Below, one piece after another: positions 6,957 to 12,949 of a stretch of DNA of 13,581 nucleotides (position 1 is its first letter; the number at the start of each line of letters is the position of its first letter). Origin of the DNA: CAZEFK01 sp964511405 (lineage in GTDB: Bacteria > Pseudomonadota > Alphaproteobacteria > Elsterales > Elsteraceae); the NCBI GenBank assembly GCA_964511405.1, contig CAZEFK010000195.1:1-13581 (forward strand). Direction: 5' to 3'. The notes under the pieces were generated by a model. It had not been told where the DNA came from. It saw only the letters and a program-made list of their open reading frames with translations, and ran no database searches. The position numbers and the translations under genes are program-made.

Positions 6957-8242
6957 TCGCGCTGCACCTGCAGCACGGCGGTCCAGCTGGGCGTGAGGCT
7001 GGCCGTCACGGTGGCGCTGAGCAGCCATTGGCGATCCTCGCGGATGATGGTCGAGTCGACCGTCGGATCTGCCGCATCATAGTGGCTCCAGGTCCGCTGC
7101 AGCGAGCCGGCAAAAGACCACGGCAGATCGGTCACGGCGAACGGCGCGGCGAAGCTCCACTGATACTCGGCAAGAAGGGTCCATTCGCGGTCGGACTGCG
7201 ACGGGTCGCGGGTGCCGTTGCGCGACACCACGGTGCCGATGCCGAGTTGCTGGTCGACATCGAGCGCATAGCGAAGACGCGCGCGGCCGGTCCACAGCGC
7301 TCCGGTCTTGCCGTCGGCGGTCGGCGCCAGCGCCGTCGCATGGAAATCGCGGTCGCGCCCCTCGCCGGACAGGTCCAGCCCCCAGTCGGTGCCCAGCGGC
7401 ACCGTCACCGAGACGCCGCCACCGGCCGAGCGGTAATAGACGGAATGGCCGAGGCCGACCAGGCCGGCCAGCAGATAGGGCCGCACGCTGACCGCATCGG
7501 CGCCGCTGCCCAGCACCGTGAACCGCGGACCGGTGTCCAGCTCGCCGAGCATCAGGTCGAAGCTGGTGACGGTGAACTGGTGCGACGCGTAGTAGACCAG
7601 GTTGGTCTCCCAAACCTCGCCGGTGGCGAATCCGGGATCGTAGACATGGCGCAGCGTCCCGGTCAGGTAGGCGTTGCCGTCCGACTGCTTGGCAAACTGC
7701 CGGTCGAGGGCGGAGTCCAGCCCGAAGGCGCGGACCGACCCGGCATTGGGCGAGGCCGTGACGTTGCTCTGGTAGCGCAGGCCGACCTGGACCGTGCCCG
7801 AGATCCGGTGGGGCGACTGGCGGGCGTCGATCTCGGCCAGCATGGCCTCGACCTTGGCGCGCACCGGCGGCGGCAGGTCGCCCTGGAGCACATCGCCGAG
7901 ATAGGTGCGCGCGGCGTCATAGGAGCCGAGCTTCAAGTAGAGCGCCCCGAGCTCGACCTTCACCCGCGGCAGGTCCGGATTGTAGATCAGCATGCGTTCC
8001 AGCGCGCTGATCGCCCCTTCCAGGTCGCCGGCCGCCGCGGCGACCTCGGCGAAGTGGAAGGCCGCGTCCAGGTTGTCGGGCGCCCGGTACATCTGCTGGA
8101 AGGCCCGGTCATATTCGGCGCGCAGCGCCGGGTCGACCGCGGCTTGGCCCGGCTGCGCGAACCAGGGAAGGCTGGCGGCAAGCACGGCCAGGACGCGGCG
8201 AATGACGGGCGGCAGGATCAAGGCGGTGCACCGGAAGACCAA
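6881..8242 (-). CDS. TPR plus outer-membrane beta-barrel protein, Slam/DUF560-like (type 11 secretion translocator candidate)
   Basis: 453 residues. An N-terminal signal sequence (VIRRVLAVLAASLPWFAQPGQA-A, about 13-34) precedes TPR-like helices at about 38-140, including AFHFAEVAAAAGDLEGAISA and LERMLIYNPDLPRVKVELGA. Then comes a strand-rich barrel beginning ISGTVQVGLRYQSNVTASPN (about 147-166) with alternating aromatic strands, ending in phenylalanine (VGAGYSF), the usual outer-membrane assembly signal. TPR followed by a DUF560-type barrel is the architecture of Slam proteins, which move TbpB-like proteins to the cell surface; Neisserial Slam1 is of similar size. The FecR/TbpB-barrel gene directly downstream overlaps it, which fits a translocator-cargo pair. 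TTG at 8242 is the first in-frame start and has no strong Shine-Dalgarno; TTG at 8221 is an alternative. It could instead be an unrelated TPR-porin. Confidence 0.72.
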   Translation of the reverse strand: MVFRCTALILPPVIRRVLAVLAASLPWFAQPGQAAVDPALRAEYDRAFQQMYRAPDNLDAAFHFAEVAAAAGDLEGAISALERMLIYNPDLPRVKVELGALYLKLGSYDAARTYLGDVLQGDLPPPVRAKVEAMLAEIDARQSPHRISGTVQVGLRYQSNVTASPNAGSVRAFGLDSALDRQFAKQSDGNAYLTGTLRHVYDPGFATGEVWETNLVYYASHQFTVTSFDLMLGELDTGPRFTVLGSGADAVSVRPYLLAGLVGLGHSVYYRSAGGGVSVTVPLGTDWGLDLSGEGRDRDFHATALAPTADGKTGALWTGRARLRYALDVDQQLGIGTVVSRNGTRDPSQSDREWTLLAEYQWSFAAPFAVTDLPWSFAGSLQRTWSHYDAADPTVDSTIIREDRQWLLSATVTASLTPSWTAVLQVQRDWTGSNLPNYRYTNTTALVGAGYSF

Positions 8243-8296
8243 GTCGACTGTGTATCAGCCCAACTACCCTGGCACCACTATCCATGCGTTTAGTCG

Positions 8297-8551
8297 CTAC
8301 GGCGCGGTGGTCCAGTTCATCTGCAGCGCACCGCGCCGGCCGGGCGTTGATGCGCTCGCCTGCCAGCGGCTCGAAAGCTGCGGCCGGTGGCCATCGAGGA
8401 GTGCGGTCGCCTGGTCGAGAACCGCGTGCACCGCCGCCAGGTCCGACGCCGATGCGATGCCGGCGAGAAGGCCGCGCAAGCGGCGATGGAGGGCTTCGAC
8501 TTGGTCAAGCTCGCGGGCGCGAGCACGGGTCTGTGTGGTCATCTCACCCAT
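8297..8551 (-). CDS. Small hypothetical protein
   Basis: 84 residues from ATG 8551 (81 if the ATG at 8542 is used); family not recognised. Codons are strongly GC-ending like the neighbours, and the composition is protein-like: MTTQTRARARELDQVEALHR, then RGLLAGIASASDLAAVHAVL, an Arg/Glu/Leu/Ala-rich stretch likely to be two amphipathic helices, then a basic, polar tail. There is no signal peptide or membrane segment, so it is probably cytoplasmic. AAAGGCAGG lies a few nt before ATG 8551, and GGTGAG lies directly before ATG 8542. It is on the same strand as the Slam-like gene, 54 nt upstream of it, so it could be in the same transcript. A strong hairpin sits just upstream. The open frame extends to 8629 but the first 26 codons run through that hairpin and look non-coding. 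Confidence 0.5.
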   Translation of the reverse strand: MGEMTTQTRARARELDQVEALHRRLRGLLAGIASASDLAAVHAVLDQATALLDGHRPQLSSRWQASASTPGRRGALQMNWTTAP

Positions 8552-8569
8552 GATTGCCTGCCTTTCCGG

Positions 8570-8605
8570 CGGATCCCGGGCGGCCCCTCGGGCGCCCGGG
8601 ATCCG
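8570..8605. repeat. Perfect 13-bp hairpin upstream of the small gene
   Basis: Arms CGGATCCCGGGCG (8570-8582) and CGCCCGGGATCCG (8593-8605) are exact reverse complements. The 10-nt spacer can add three more pairs (CCC/GGG) with one bulge. No T-run follows on either strand, so it is not a typical intrinsic terminator. It would lie in the 5' leader of the small gene, about 19 nt before its start. Could be a leader regulatory stem, a protein site or a repeat element. Confidence 0.6.
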
Positions 8606-8616
8606 CATCGAGGAAG

Positions 8617-8645
8617 CAAATAGGCGCATGGCGCGCCCTTTACAA
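8617..8645 (-). promoter_or_regulatory. Weak promoter candidate for the small gene
   Basis: On the minus strand TTGTAA (8645-8640), 17 nt, then TATTTG (8622-8617). Spacing is ideal but the hexamers are only partial matches to consensus. It would start transcription just before the 13-bp hairpin. Confidence 0.25.
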
Positions 8646-8650
8646 GAGCG

Positions 8651-8673
8651 AAACAGCGCATCGTGCGCCGTTT
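8651..8673. repeat. Imperfect inverted repeat left of the RAYT repeat cluster
   Basis: AAACAGCGCA, spacer TCG, then TGCGCCGTTT: two 10-nt arms complementary except for one A/C mismatch. It lies 12 nt left of the first RAYT-associated repeat and may mark the edge of that element or be an independent hairpin. Confidence 0.35.
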
Positions 8674-8685
8674 ATGATCACAGGT

Positions 8686-8742
8686 AATTTCGGTGACAGT
8701 AATTTCGGTGAGTAATTTCGTTTGATTTCGGTGACAGTGCAC
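8686..8742. repeat. Left repeat cluster, family A
   Basis: Four whole or partial copies of AATTTCGGTGACAGTGCA: 8686-8700 (lacks the TGCA end), 8701-8713 (partial), 8714-8720 (partial) and 8725-8742 (near-complete, ending GTGCAC). A second GTGCAC lies at 8751-8756. These are the reverse complement of the right-hand units. Confidence 0.75.
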
Positions 8743-8772
8743 TTTGTGGAGTGCACCCCTAGAATGAGACAG

Positions 8773-8864
8773 GAGTTACGGTGACACTGCACCTTTTCTT
8801 CGAGTTACGGTGACACTGCATCTTTTCTTCGGCTTTGAGTTACGGTGACACTGCACCTTTCTTC
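8773..8864. repeat. Left repeat cluster, family B (three near-identical units)
   Basis: Units at 8773-8801, 8802-8830 (directly tandem, 29 bp each, one base different) and 8837-8864 (28 bp). Each contains GAGTTACGGTGACACTGCA followed by a pyrimidine-rich CTTTTCTTC-like tail. The core differs from family A at only 3 of 18 positions. The third unit overlaps the 3' end of the transposase gene and supplies its stop codon. Confidence 0.85.
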
Positions 8865-9517
8865 GACACGGGTCCACGCTTTGCCGGCCGCAATGTGCGC
8901 CCGCTCGCCGCCTCGAGCCGTGCCAGGAAGGCGTCGTCGCCGACCGGCCGCCCGATCGTCTCGGCCCGGCGCAGCCGCTGGACCAAGGCCTCGTCCTCTC
9001 CCGCCGCGAGCAGTGCGGCGAAATCGGGATATCGCTCGGCAACCCGCTCGGCCACGGTAAGCGGATCGTCGTCTGTCCGACCCAGATGGGCATGGACGCT
9101 CGACCAGGGCCAGTCGATGGCGTGCTCGGTCAGCCGCGCCCGCACCGGATTGAGCGCGACATAGCGGATCGCCGCCTCCAGATGGGCGTCGTCCAGCGCC
9201 ACACAGCCGAAGCGGCCTTGCCAGAAATGGCCGGTACGCGCCAACCGAGCGTGGATTGCGCCGGCATAGCGCCGATGAACCCGGGCGAGCACCCGGCGCA
9301 GGGCATCCGGATCGGGCGGTACCAGGATCAGATGCACATGATTGGGCATCAGGACCCAGGACCAGACCTCGACACCCGCGGCGGTGGCATGCTCGGCCAG
9401 CAGGTCGCGATAGAGGCGATAGTCGGCGTCGGTGAAAAAGGTCCGGGCCCGGCCATTGCCGCGCTGGGTGACGTGATGCGGAATCCCGGGAAAGACCGCG
9501 CGCGCCAATCGTGCCAT
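8840..9517 (-). CDS. REP-associated tyrosine transposase (RAYT, Y1/HUH family)
   Basis: A 225-residue single-strand DNA transposase of the TnpA-REP type. The start MARLARAVFPGIPHHVTQRG is family-typical. The HUH metal-binding motif is H60-V-H62 in LMPNHVHLILVP, and the catalytic tyrosine is Y119 in AIRYVALNPVRA, with GHFWQGRFG and DWPWSSVHAHLG also present. All key residues are intact, so it may be active. In known RAYTs the enzyme nicks and joins REP hairpins and is associated with REP spread. GGGTGA lies a few nt before the ATG at 9517. The last residues (about KKGAVSP) and the TAA stop are encoded by a family-B repeat unit, so the natural C-terminus has been replaced or extended by the repeat. 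Repeat clusters flank both sides. Confidence 0.92.
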   Translation of the reverse strand: MARLARAVFPGIPHHVTQRGNGRARTFFTDADYRLYRDLLAEHATAAGVEVWSWVLMPNHVHLILVPPDPDALRRVLARVHRRYAGAIHARLARTGHFWQGRFGCVALDDAHLEAAIRYVALNPVRARLTEHAIDWPWSSVHAHLGRTDDDPLTVAERVAERYPDFAALLAAGEDEALVQRLRRAETIGRPVGDDAFLARLEAASGRTLRPAKRGPVSKKGAVSP

Positions 9518-9548
9518 CGGTCACCCTACCGCCCGCCGACACGCCCGT

Positions 9549-9703
9549 CAATTCAATGCACTGTCACCGAAATCAATTCAATGCACTGTCACCGAAATTC
9601 CAATTTAATGCACTGTCACCGAAATTGGAAATTGTACCGTGGACTGAAATTCACAATTCGATGCACTGTCACCGAAATTGCACACCGAAATTGCACCGAA
9701 ATT
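9549..9703. repeat. Right repeat cluster, family A (four units plus two degenerate)
   Basis: Units built on CAATTCAATGCACTGTCACC plus GAAATT at 9549-9573, 9574-9599, 9601-9626 and 9654-9679. Degenerate ACCGAAATT-ended copies follow at 9680-9692 and 9693-9703. The first two are direct tandem copies (25 bp). The 9600-9628 copy has perfect 7-bp inverted ends, CCAATTT and AAATTGG, so it could fold. The units read TGCACTGTCACCGAAATT, the exact reverse complement of the left family-A core. They sit in the RAYT upstream region and could include its promoter. Confidence 0.85.
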
Positions 9704-9719
9704 ACATGGGCCGATGATC

Positions 9720-9746
9720 GCCGAGCTCCGGCCCCCGGAGCTCGGC
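9720..9746 (-). terminator. Strong hairpin downstream of gloA
   Basis: GCCGAGCTCCGG, a 3-nt CCC loop, then CCGGAGCTCGGC: a perfect 12-bp stem starting 27 nt after the gloA stop. No T-run follows, so it is an atypical (L-shaped or transcript-stabilising) terminator at best. It also marks the right edge of the RAYT repeat cluster and could be a REP-like element. Confidence 0.5.
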
Positions 9747-9772
9747 ATCGAGGGTCGAGGGATCGGCCCGGG

Positions 9773-10192
9773 CTACCAGGTCCCGGTGTTGGGCATGCTG
9801 GTCCAGGGCTCGGCCGGCGGCAGCGCTTGGCCCTTCTGCAGGAGTTCCAGCGAGATGCCGTCGGGCGACTTGACGAAGGCCATGCGGCCGTCGCGCGGCG
9901 GCCGGTTGATCACGATGCCCTGGCTCTGCAGGCGCCCGCACAGCTCGTAGATATTGTCGACCTCGTAGGCCAGATGGCCGAAATTGCGGCCGCCGGCATA
10001 GACCTCGGTGTCCCAGTTGTAGGTCAGCTCGACCGGCGTCGCCTCGCCGCCCTCGGGCGCCACGAACACCAGGGTATAGCGGCCCTTCTCGTTGTCGCTG
10101 CGGCGGACTTCCTTGAAGCCGAGCTTGTTGCACCAGAAGTCCAGGGCCGTCTCCAGGTTGTGCACCCGGACCATCGCATGCAGGTACTTCAT
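9773..10192 (-). CDS. gloA: Lactoylglutathione lyase (glyoxalase I)
   Basis: A 139-residue VOC-fold metalloenzyme that isomerises the hemithioacetal of methylglyoxal and glutathione to S-lactoylglutathione. All four expected metal ligands align with E. coli GloA: H5 (MKYLHAMVRV), E55 (VELTYNW), H73 (FGHLAYEVDN) and E116 (GISLELLQKG). LETALDFWCNKLGFKEVRR and SPDG are also typical. The open frame extends to an ATG at 10261, but MKYLHA at 10192 is chosen: it matches the family N-terminus and is preceded by GGGAGG with 6-nt spacing. It is on the same strand as serA, 86 nt downstream of it, with an inverted repeat in between, so it may have its own control. The C-terminal tail after residue 120 is family-variable. 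Confidence 0.92.
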   Translation of the reverse strand: MKYLHAMVRVHNLETALDFWCNKLGFKEVRRSDNEKGRYTLVFVAPEGGEATPVELTYNWDTEVYAGGRNFGHLAYEVDNIYELCGRLQSQGIVINRPPRDGRMAFVKSPDGISLELLQKGQALPPAEPWTSMPNTGTW

Positions 10193-10198
10193 GCTCGT

Positions 10199-10204
10199 CC
10201 TCCC
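10199..10204 (-). promoter_or_regulatory. Shine-Dalgarno deciding the gloA start
   Basis: GGGAGG on the minus strand, 6 nt before the ATG at 10192. It is the best ribosome-binding site in the region and supports this start over the ATG at 10261 in the same frame. Confidence 0.8.
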
Positions 10205-10207
10205 GTA

Positions 10208-10228
10208 TCCGGTCATAGGATGACCGGA
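10208..10228. repeat. Perfect 9-bp inverted repeat before gloA
   Basis: TCCGGTCAT, spacer AGG, then ATGACCGGA. It lies 4 nt beyond the gloA Shine-Dalgarno in the serA-gloA gap. It could be an operator, an mRNA stem in the gloA leader, or part of a serA terminator. Its ATGACC half-site resembles the ACGACC half-site of the TetR operator at 3955-3966, but the arms are arranged the other way round. Confidence 0.5.
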
Positions 10229-10243
10229 CCGGAGGCGAGCATG

Positions 10244-10269
10244 CGGCGGGCCCGGCGTCAAGCCCGCCG
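10244..10269 (-). terminator. Possible weak hairpin after serA
   Basis: CGGCGGG (10244-10250) pairs with CCCGCCG (10263-10269) across a 12-nt loop, starting 9 nt after the serA stop. It is GC-rich with no T-run. Function as a terminator is only suggested by position. Confidence 0.3.
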
Positions 10270-10278
10270 GAGCGCGGA

Positions 10279-11535
10279 TCAGGGCCGCTCGTACAGCAGC
10301 CGGGCCCGGATGGTGCCCTCGAGCTGACGAATGTCGGCCAGGATGTCGTCGGCATGTGGGCCGGCATTGTCGGCCTCCAGCACGACATAGCCGATGTCGC
10401 CGTCGGTTTGGTAGTACTGGGCCGAGATGTTGACGTCGCGGCTGGAGAAGATCTCGTTCAGCCGCCGCAGCATGCCCGGCAGGTTCTGCTGCACCTGGAT
10501 GAAGCGGGTGCCGGTCGGCCGCGGCGGCAGCTGCACCTGCGGGAAGTTGACCGCGCCCAGGGTCGAGCCGACGTCGCTGTAGTCGACCAGCTTGCGCGCC
10601 ACCTCGCCGCCGATGCGCTCCTGCGCCTCCTGGGTCGAGCCGCCGATATGCGGGGTCAGGATCACGTTCTCCAGGCCCTGCAGCGGGCTGGCGAACGGCT
10701 CGGTATTGGACGCGGGCTCGACCGGGAAGACGTCGATGGCCGCCCCCTGCAGTCGGCCCGAGCGCAGCGCCCCGGCCAGCGCCTCCAGGTCGACCACCGT
10801 GCCGCGGCTGTTGTTGATCAGGTAGCCGCCGGGCTTCATGGCAGCCAGCTGCGCCGCGCCGATCATGCCATGGGTCGCGGGCGTCTCGGGGACATGCAGG
10901 CTGACCACGTCGGAGGCCGCCAGCAGCGCGTCCAGGCTCTCGGCCGGCTCGGTGTTGCCGTGGCGCAGCTTGTCGGTCAGGTCGAAGAAGATCACGCGCA
11001 TGCCCATGGCCTCGGCCAGGGTCGACAGCTGGCTGCCGATTTTTCCGTAGCCGACGATGCCGAGCGTCTTGCCGCGCACCTCGTTGCTGCCGGTGACCGA
11101 CTTCTCCCAGCGCCCGGCATGCGCCCCGACCGAGCGCGGGAAGATCCGGCGCATCAGCATGACGATCTCGCCGATCACCAGCTCGGCGACGCTGCGGGTG
11201 TTGGAGAACGGCGCGTTGAACACCGGGATGCCACGGACGCGCGCAGCGCCCAGCTCGACCTGGTTGGTGCCGACGCTGAAGCAGCCGACGGCGACCAGCC
11301 GGTCGGCGGCGGCGAACACCGCTTCGGTCAGCTGGGTGCGCGAGCGGATGCCCAGCAGGTGGACGCCCTGCAGCGCCTCGGCCAGGGCCGGGCCGTCCAG
11401 CGCCTTGGGCAGTCGCACCACATTGCTGTAGCCGGCGGCGGCGAACAGCTCGACGGCGGCGTCATTGATGCCCTCGAGCAGCAGGACGTGGATCTTTTCC
11501 TTGGGCAGCGACAGGCGGGCGGCGGGATCGGACAT
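10279..11535 (-). CDS. serA: D-3-phosphoglycerate dehydrogenase
   Basis: A 418-residue cytosolic enzyme oxidising 3-phosphoglycerate with NAD+, the first step of serine synthesis. Its length and layout match the E. coli-type SerA (about 410 aa) with a C-terminal ACT domain and no extra ASB domain. The substrate domain begins KEKIHVLLLEGIN. The NAD Rossmann motif is GYGKIG (162-167), with acidic D185 ending the second strand (VIFFD). The catalytic triad is R244 (NNSRGTVVD), E273 (FPVEP) and H296 (TPHIGGST). The ACT domain is at about 343-418 (RFIQVQQNLPGMLRRLNEIF), probably for serine feedback inhibition. The start ATG at 11535 has only a weak upstream GAAAG. It is co-directional with fahA, 97 nt downstream of that gene; no terminator was seen in the gap. 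Confidence 0.95.
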   Translation of the reverse strand: MSDPAARLSLPKEKIHVLLLEGINDAAVELFAAAGYSNVVRLPKALDGPALAEALQGVHLLGIRSRTQLTEAVFAAADRLVAVGCFSVGTNQVELGAARVRGIPVFNAPFSNTRSVAELVIGEIVMLMRRIFPRSVGAHAGRWEKSVTGSNEVRGKTLGIVGYGKIGSQLSTLAEAMGMRVIFFDLTDKLRHGNTEPAESLDALLAASDVVSLHVPETPATHGMIGAAQLAAMKPGGYLINNSRGTVVDLEALAGALRSGRLQGAAIDVFPVEPASNTEPFASPLQGLENVILTPHIGGSTQEAQERIGGEVARKLVDYSDVGSTLGAVNFPQVQLPPRPTGTRFIQVQQNLPGMLRRLNEIFSSRDVNISAQYYQTDGDIGYVVLEADNAGPHADDILADIRQLEGTIRARLLYERP

Positions 11536-11632
11536 GGCGGCTTTCGGCAGCTGGCACCCCGGGGTCGGGCGGGGCCGGGACTGTAGCCGCGCCGCCCGGA
11601 GCGGTCCAGGCGGCAGGCTGGCCCAGGCGTCC

Positions 11633-12949
11633 CTAGCCGAGCAGCAGCGGCTTCTCCACCCGCCCGCGGCATTCGCCGAAGCCGATCGGCACGAAGCCGT
11701 CGCGGACGCAGCGGGCGGTGAAGATGACTTCGTCGCCGTCCTCCAGGAAGCGCCGCGTCTCGCCCAGCGGCAGGGCGATCGGCTGGCGTCCGCCCTGGGT
11801 CAGCTCCAACAGGCTGCCGGCGCTGCCGGGCGCGGCGCCCGAGATGGTGCCGCTGCCGAACAGGTCGCCGGGCTGGAGGTTGCAGCCGCCGATGGTGTGG
11901 TGCGCCACCAGCTGCGCCGGCGTCCAGTAGAGGTCGGTGGCCGCACTGCGGGACAGATGGACGGCCGGGCGCCCCCAGACGATGAGCTGCACGTCGAAGG
12001 CAAGGCTCAGGGCGCCGGTGCGCTGGTCCTGGTCGTCCCACAGATAGGGCAGCGGCCGGGGGTCGCCGGCCGGCCGAGGCGCCTGGGCGACCCGGAACGG
12101 CGCCAGGGCCTCGGCGGTCACCACCCAGGGCGAGACCGTCGTCATGAAGCTCTTGGCCAGGAACGGCCCCAGCGGCTGGTATTCCCAGCCCTGGACGTCG
12201 CGCGCCGACCAGTCGTTGAGCAGACAATAGCCGACGATGTGCCGGGCCGCCTGGCGGATCGGGATCGGGTCGCCCAGGTGGTTGCCCGGGCCGATCCAGA
12301 TCCCGAGCTCCAGCTCGTAGTCCAGGTTCCGGCTGGGCCCCAGGCTGGGCGCGGTCTCGCCGGCGGGCTTGCGCTGGCCGTTGGGCCGGCGCACCGGCAT
12401 GCCCGAGGGCCGCACCGACGACGCCCGGCCGTGATAGCCGATCGGCACATGCTTGTAGTTGGGCAGGAGCGGATTGTCGGGCCGCATCAGCCGGCCGACC
12501 GCCGTGGCGTGGTGGATCCCGGCATAGAAGTCGGTGTAGTCGCCGATCGCGGCCGGCAGCGACATCCGGCAATGGGCCGCCGGATGCAGCAGGTTCGCCT
12601 CGAGCGGCGCGATCCGCGCGCGGGCCGGTCCATCGGCGGCCAGCAGCTCGGACAGGCACGCGCGCAGCGCCCGCCGGGCATCGGGCTGCAGCGCCATCCA
12701 GGCATTGAGGGTCGCGCCGGCGGCGGCCTCGGCGGCGGCCACCACGGCGTCGGGGATCAGGCCCAGTTCCAGCGCCGCCGCCAGATCGAAGATGGCATCG
12801 CCGATCGCAACCCCGCCGCGCGGCCCGCCGCCCGGCGGGCTGAACACCCCGTGCGGCAGGTTCTGGATCGGAAAGTCGGTCCCCGGCCGGTTCGCCGACT
12901 CGACCCAACTGCGGCGCTTGGGGTCGTGGGTGGCGTCGATCTCGGTCAT
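11633..12949 (-). CDS. fahA: Fumarylacetoacetase
   Basis: 438 residues; hydrolyses 4-fumarylacetoacetate to fumarate and acetoacetate, the last step of tyrosine/phenylalanine catabolism. Spacing of the active-site residues matches mammalian FAH exactly: D140 and H147 (YTDFYAGIHHATAVG), E212 and E214 (DYELELG), D246 (LNDWSARD) and K266 (FLAKSF). YHGRASSVRPSG and DLFGSGTISG are also diagnostic. The frame is open to an ATG at 12982, but MTEIDATHDPKRRSWVESAN at 12949 is chosen. Its ATG overlaps the TGA of homogentisate dioxygenase (ATGA, 12946-12949), indicating translational coupling and one operon. All key residues are present, so it should be functional. Confidence 0.96.
   Translation of the reverse strand: MTEIDATHDPKRRSWVESANRPGTDFPIQNLPHGVFSPPGGGPRGGVAIGDAIFDLAAALELGLIPDAVVAAAEAAAGATLNAWMALQPDARRALRACLSELLAADGPARARIAPLEANLLHPAAHCRMSLPAAIGDYTDFYAGIHHATAVGRLMRPDNPLLPNYKHVPIGYHGRASSVRPSGMPVRRPNGQRKPAGETAPSLGPSRNLDYELELGIWIGPGNHLGDPIPIRQAARHIVGYCLLNDWSARDVQGWEYQPLGPFLAKSFMTTVSPWVVTAEALAPFRVAQAPRPAGDPRPLPYLWDDQDQRTGALSLAFDVQLIVWGRPAVHLSRSAATDLYWTPAQLVAHHTIGGCNLQPGDLFGSGTISGAAPGSAGSLLELTQGGRQPIALPLGETRRFLEDGDEVIFTARCVRDGFVPIGFGECRGRVEKPLLLG

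Larger units (their letters stand above)
8686..9703. mobile_element. RAYT transposase locus with flanking repeat clusters
   Basis: A single REP-associated tyrosine transposase gene is bracketed by short repeats. The left repeats (8686-8742, 8773-8864) and the right repeats (9549-9703) share the core CGGTGACA and point in opposite directions. No target-site duplication or classic IS terminal inverted repeats were seen, as expected for RAYT/REP systems, whose transposase is usually domesticated and acts on dispersed palindromic repeats. The repeat DNA is clearly more AT-rich than its surroundings. Confidence 0.7.

Noticed and set aside
7028..8293. 421-codon forward ORF opposite the Slam-like gene
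   Set aside because: Antisense shadow of GC-rich coding DNA; Arg/Gly/Ala-rich with no family motif, while the minus strand encodes a signal peptide, TPR helices and barrel strands.
8686..9703. CRISPR array
   Set aside because: Units are tandem or irregularly spaced with no unique spacers of constant length, no cas genes are nearby, and a RAYT gene explains the repeats.
9511..9717. Small forward ORF with repeated NSMHCHRN / NALSPK segments
   Set aside because: The protein repeats are simply translated family-A DNA repeats; it has no independent coding signal.
9086..10327. 413-codon forward ORF across RAYT, repeats and gloA
   Set aside because: Runs through translated repeats and the antisense of two recognised genes; no plausible product.
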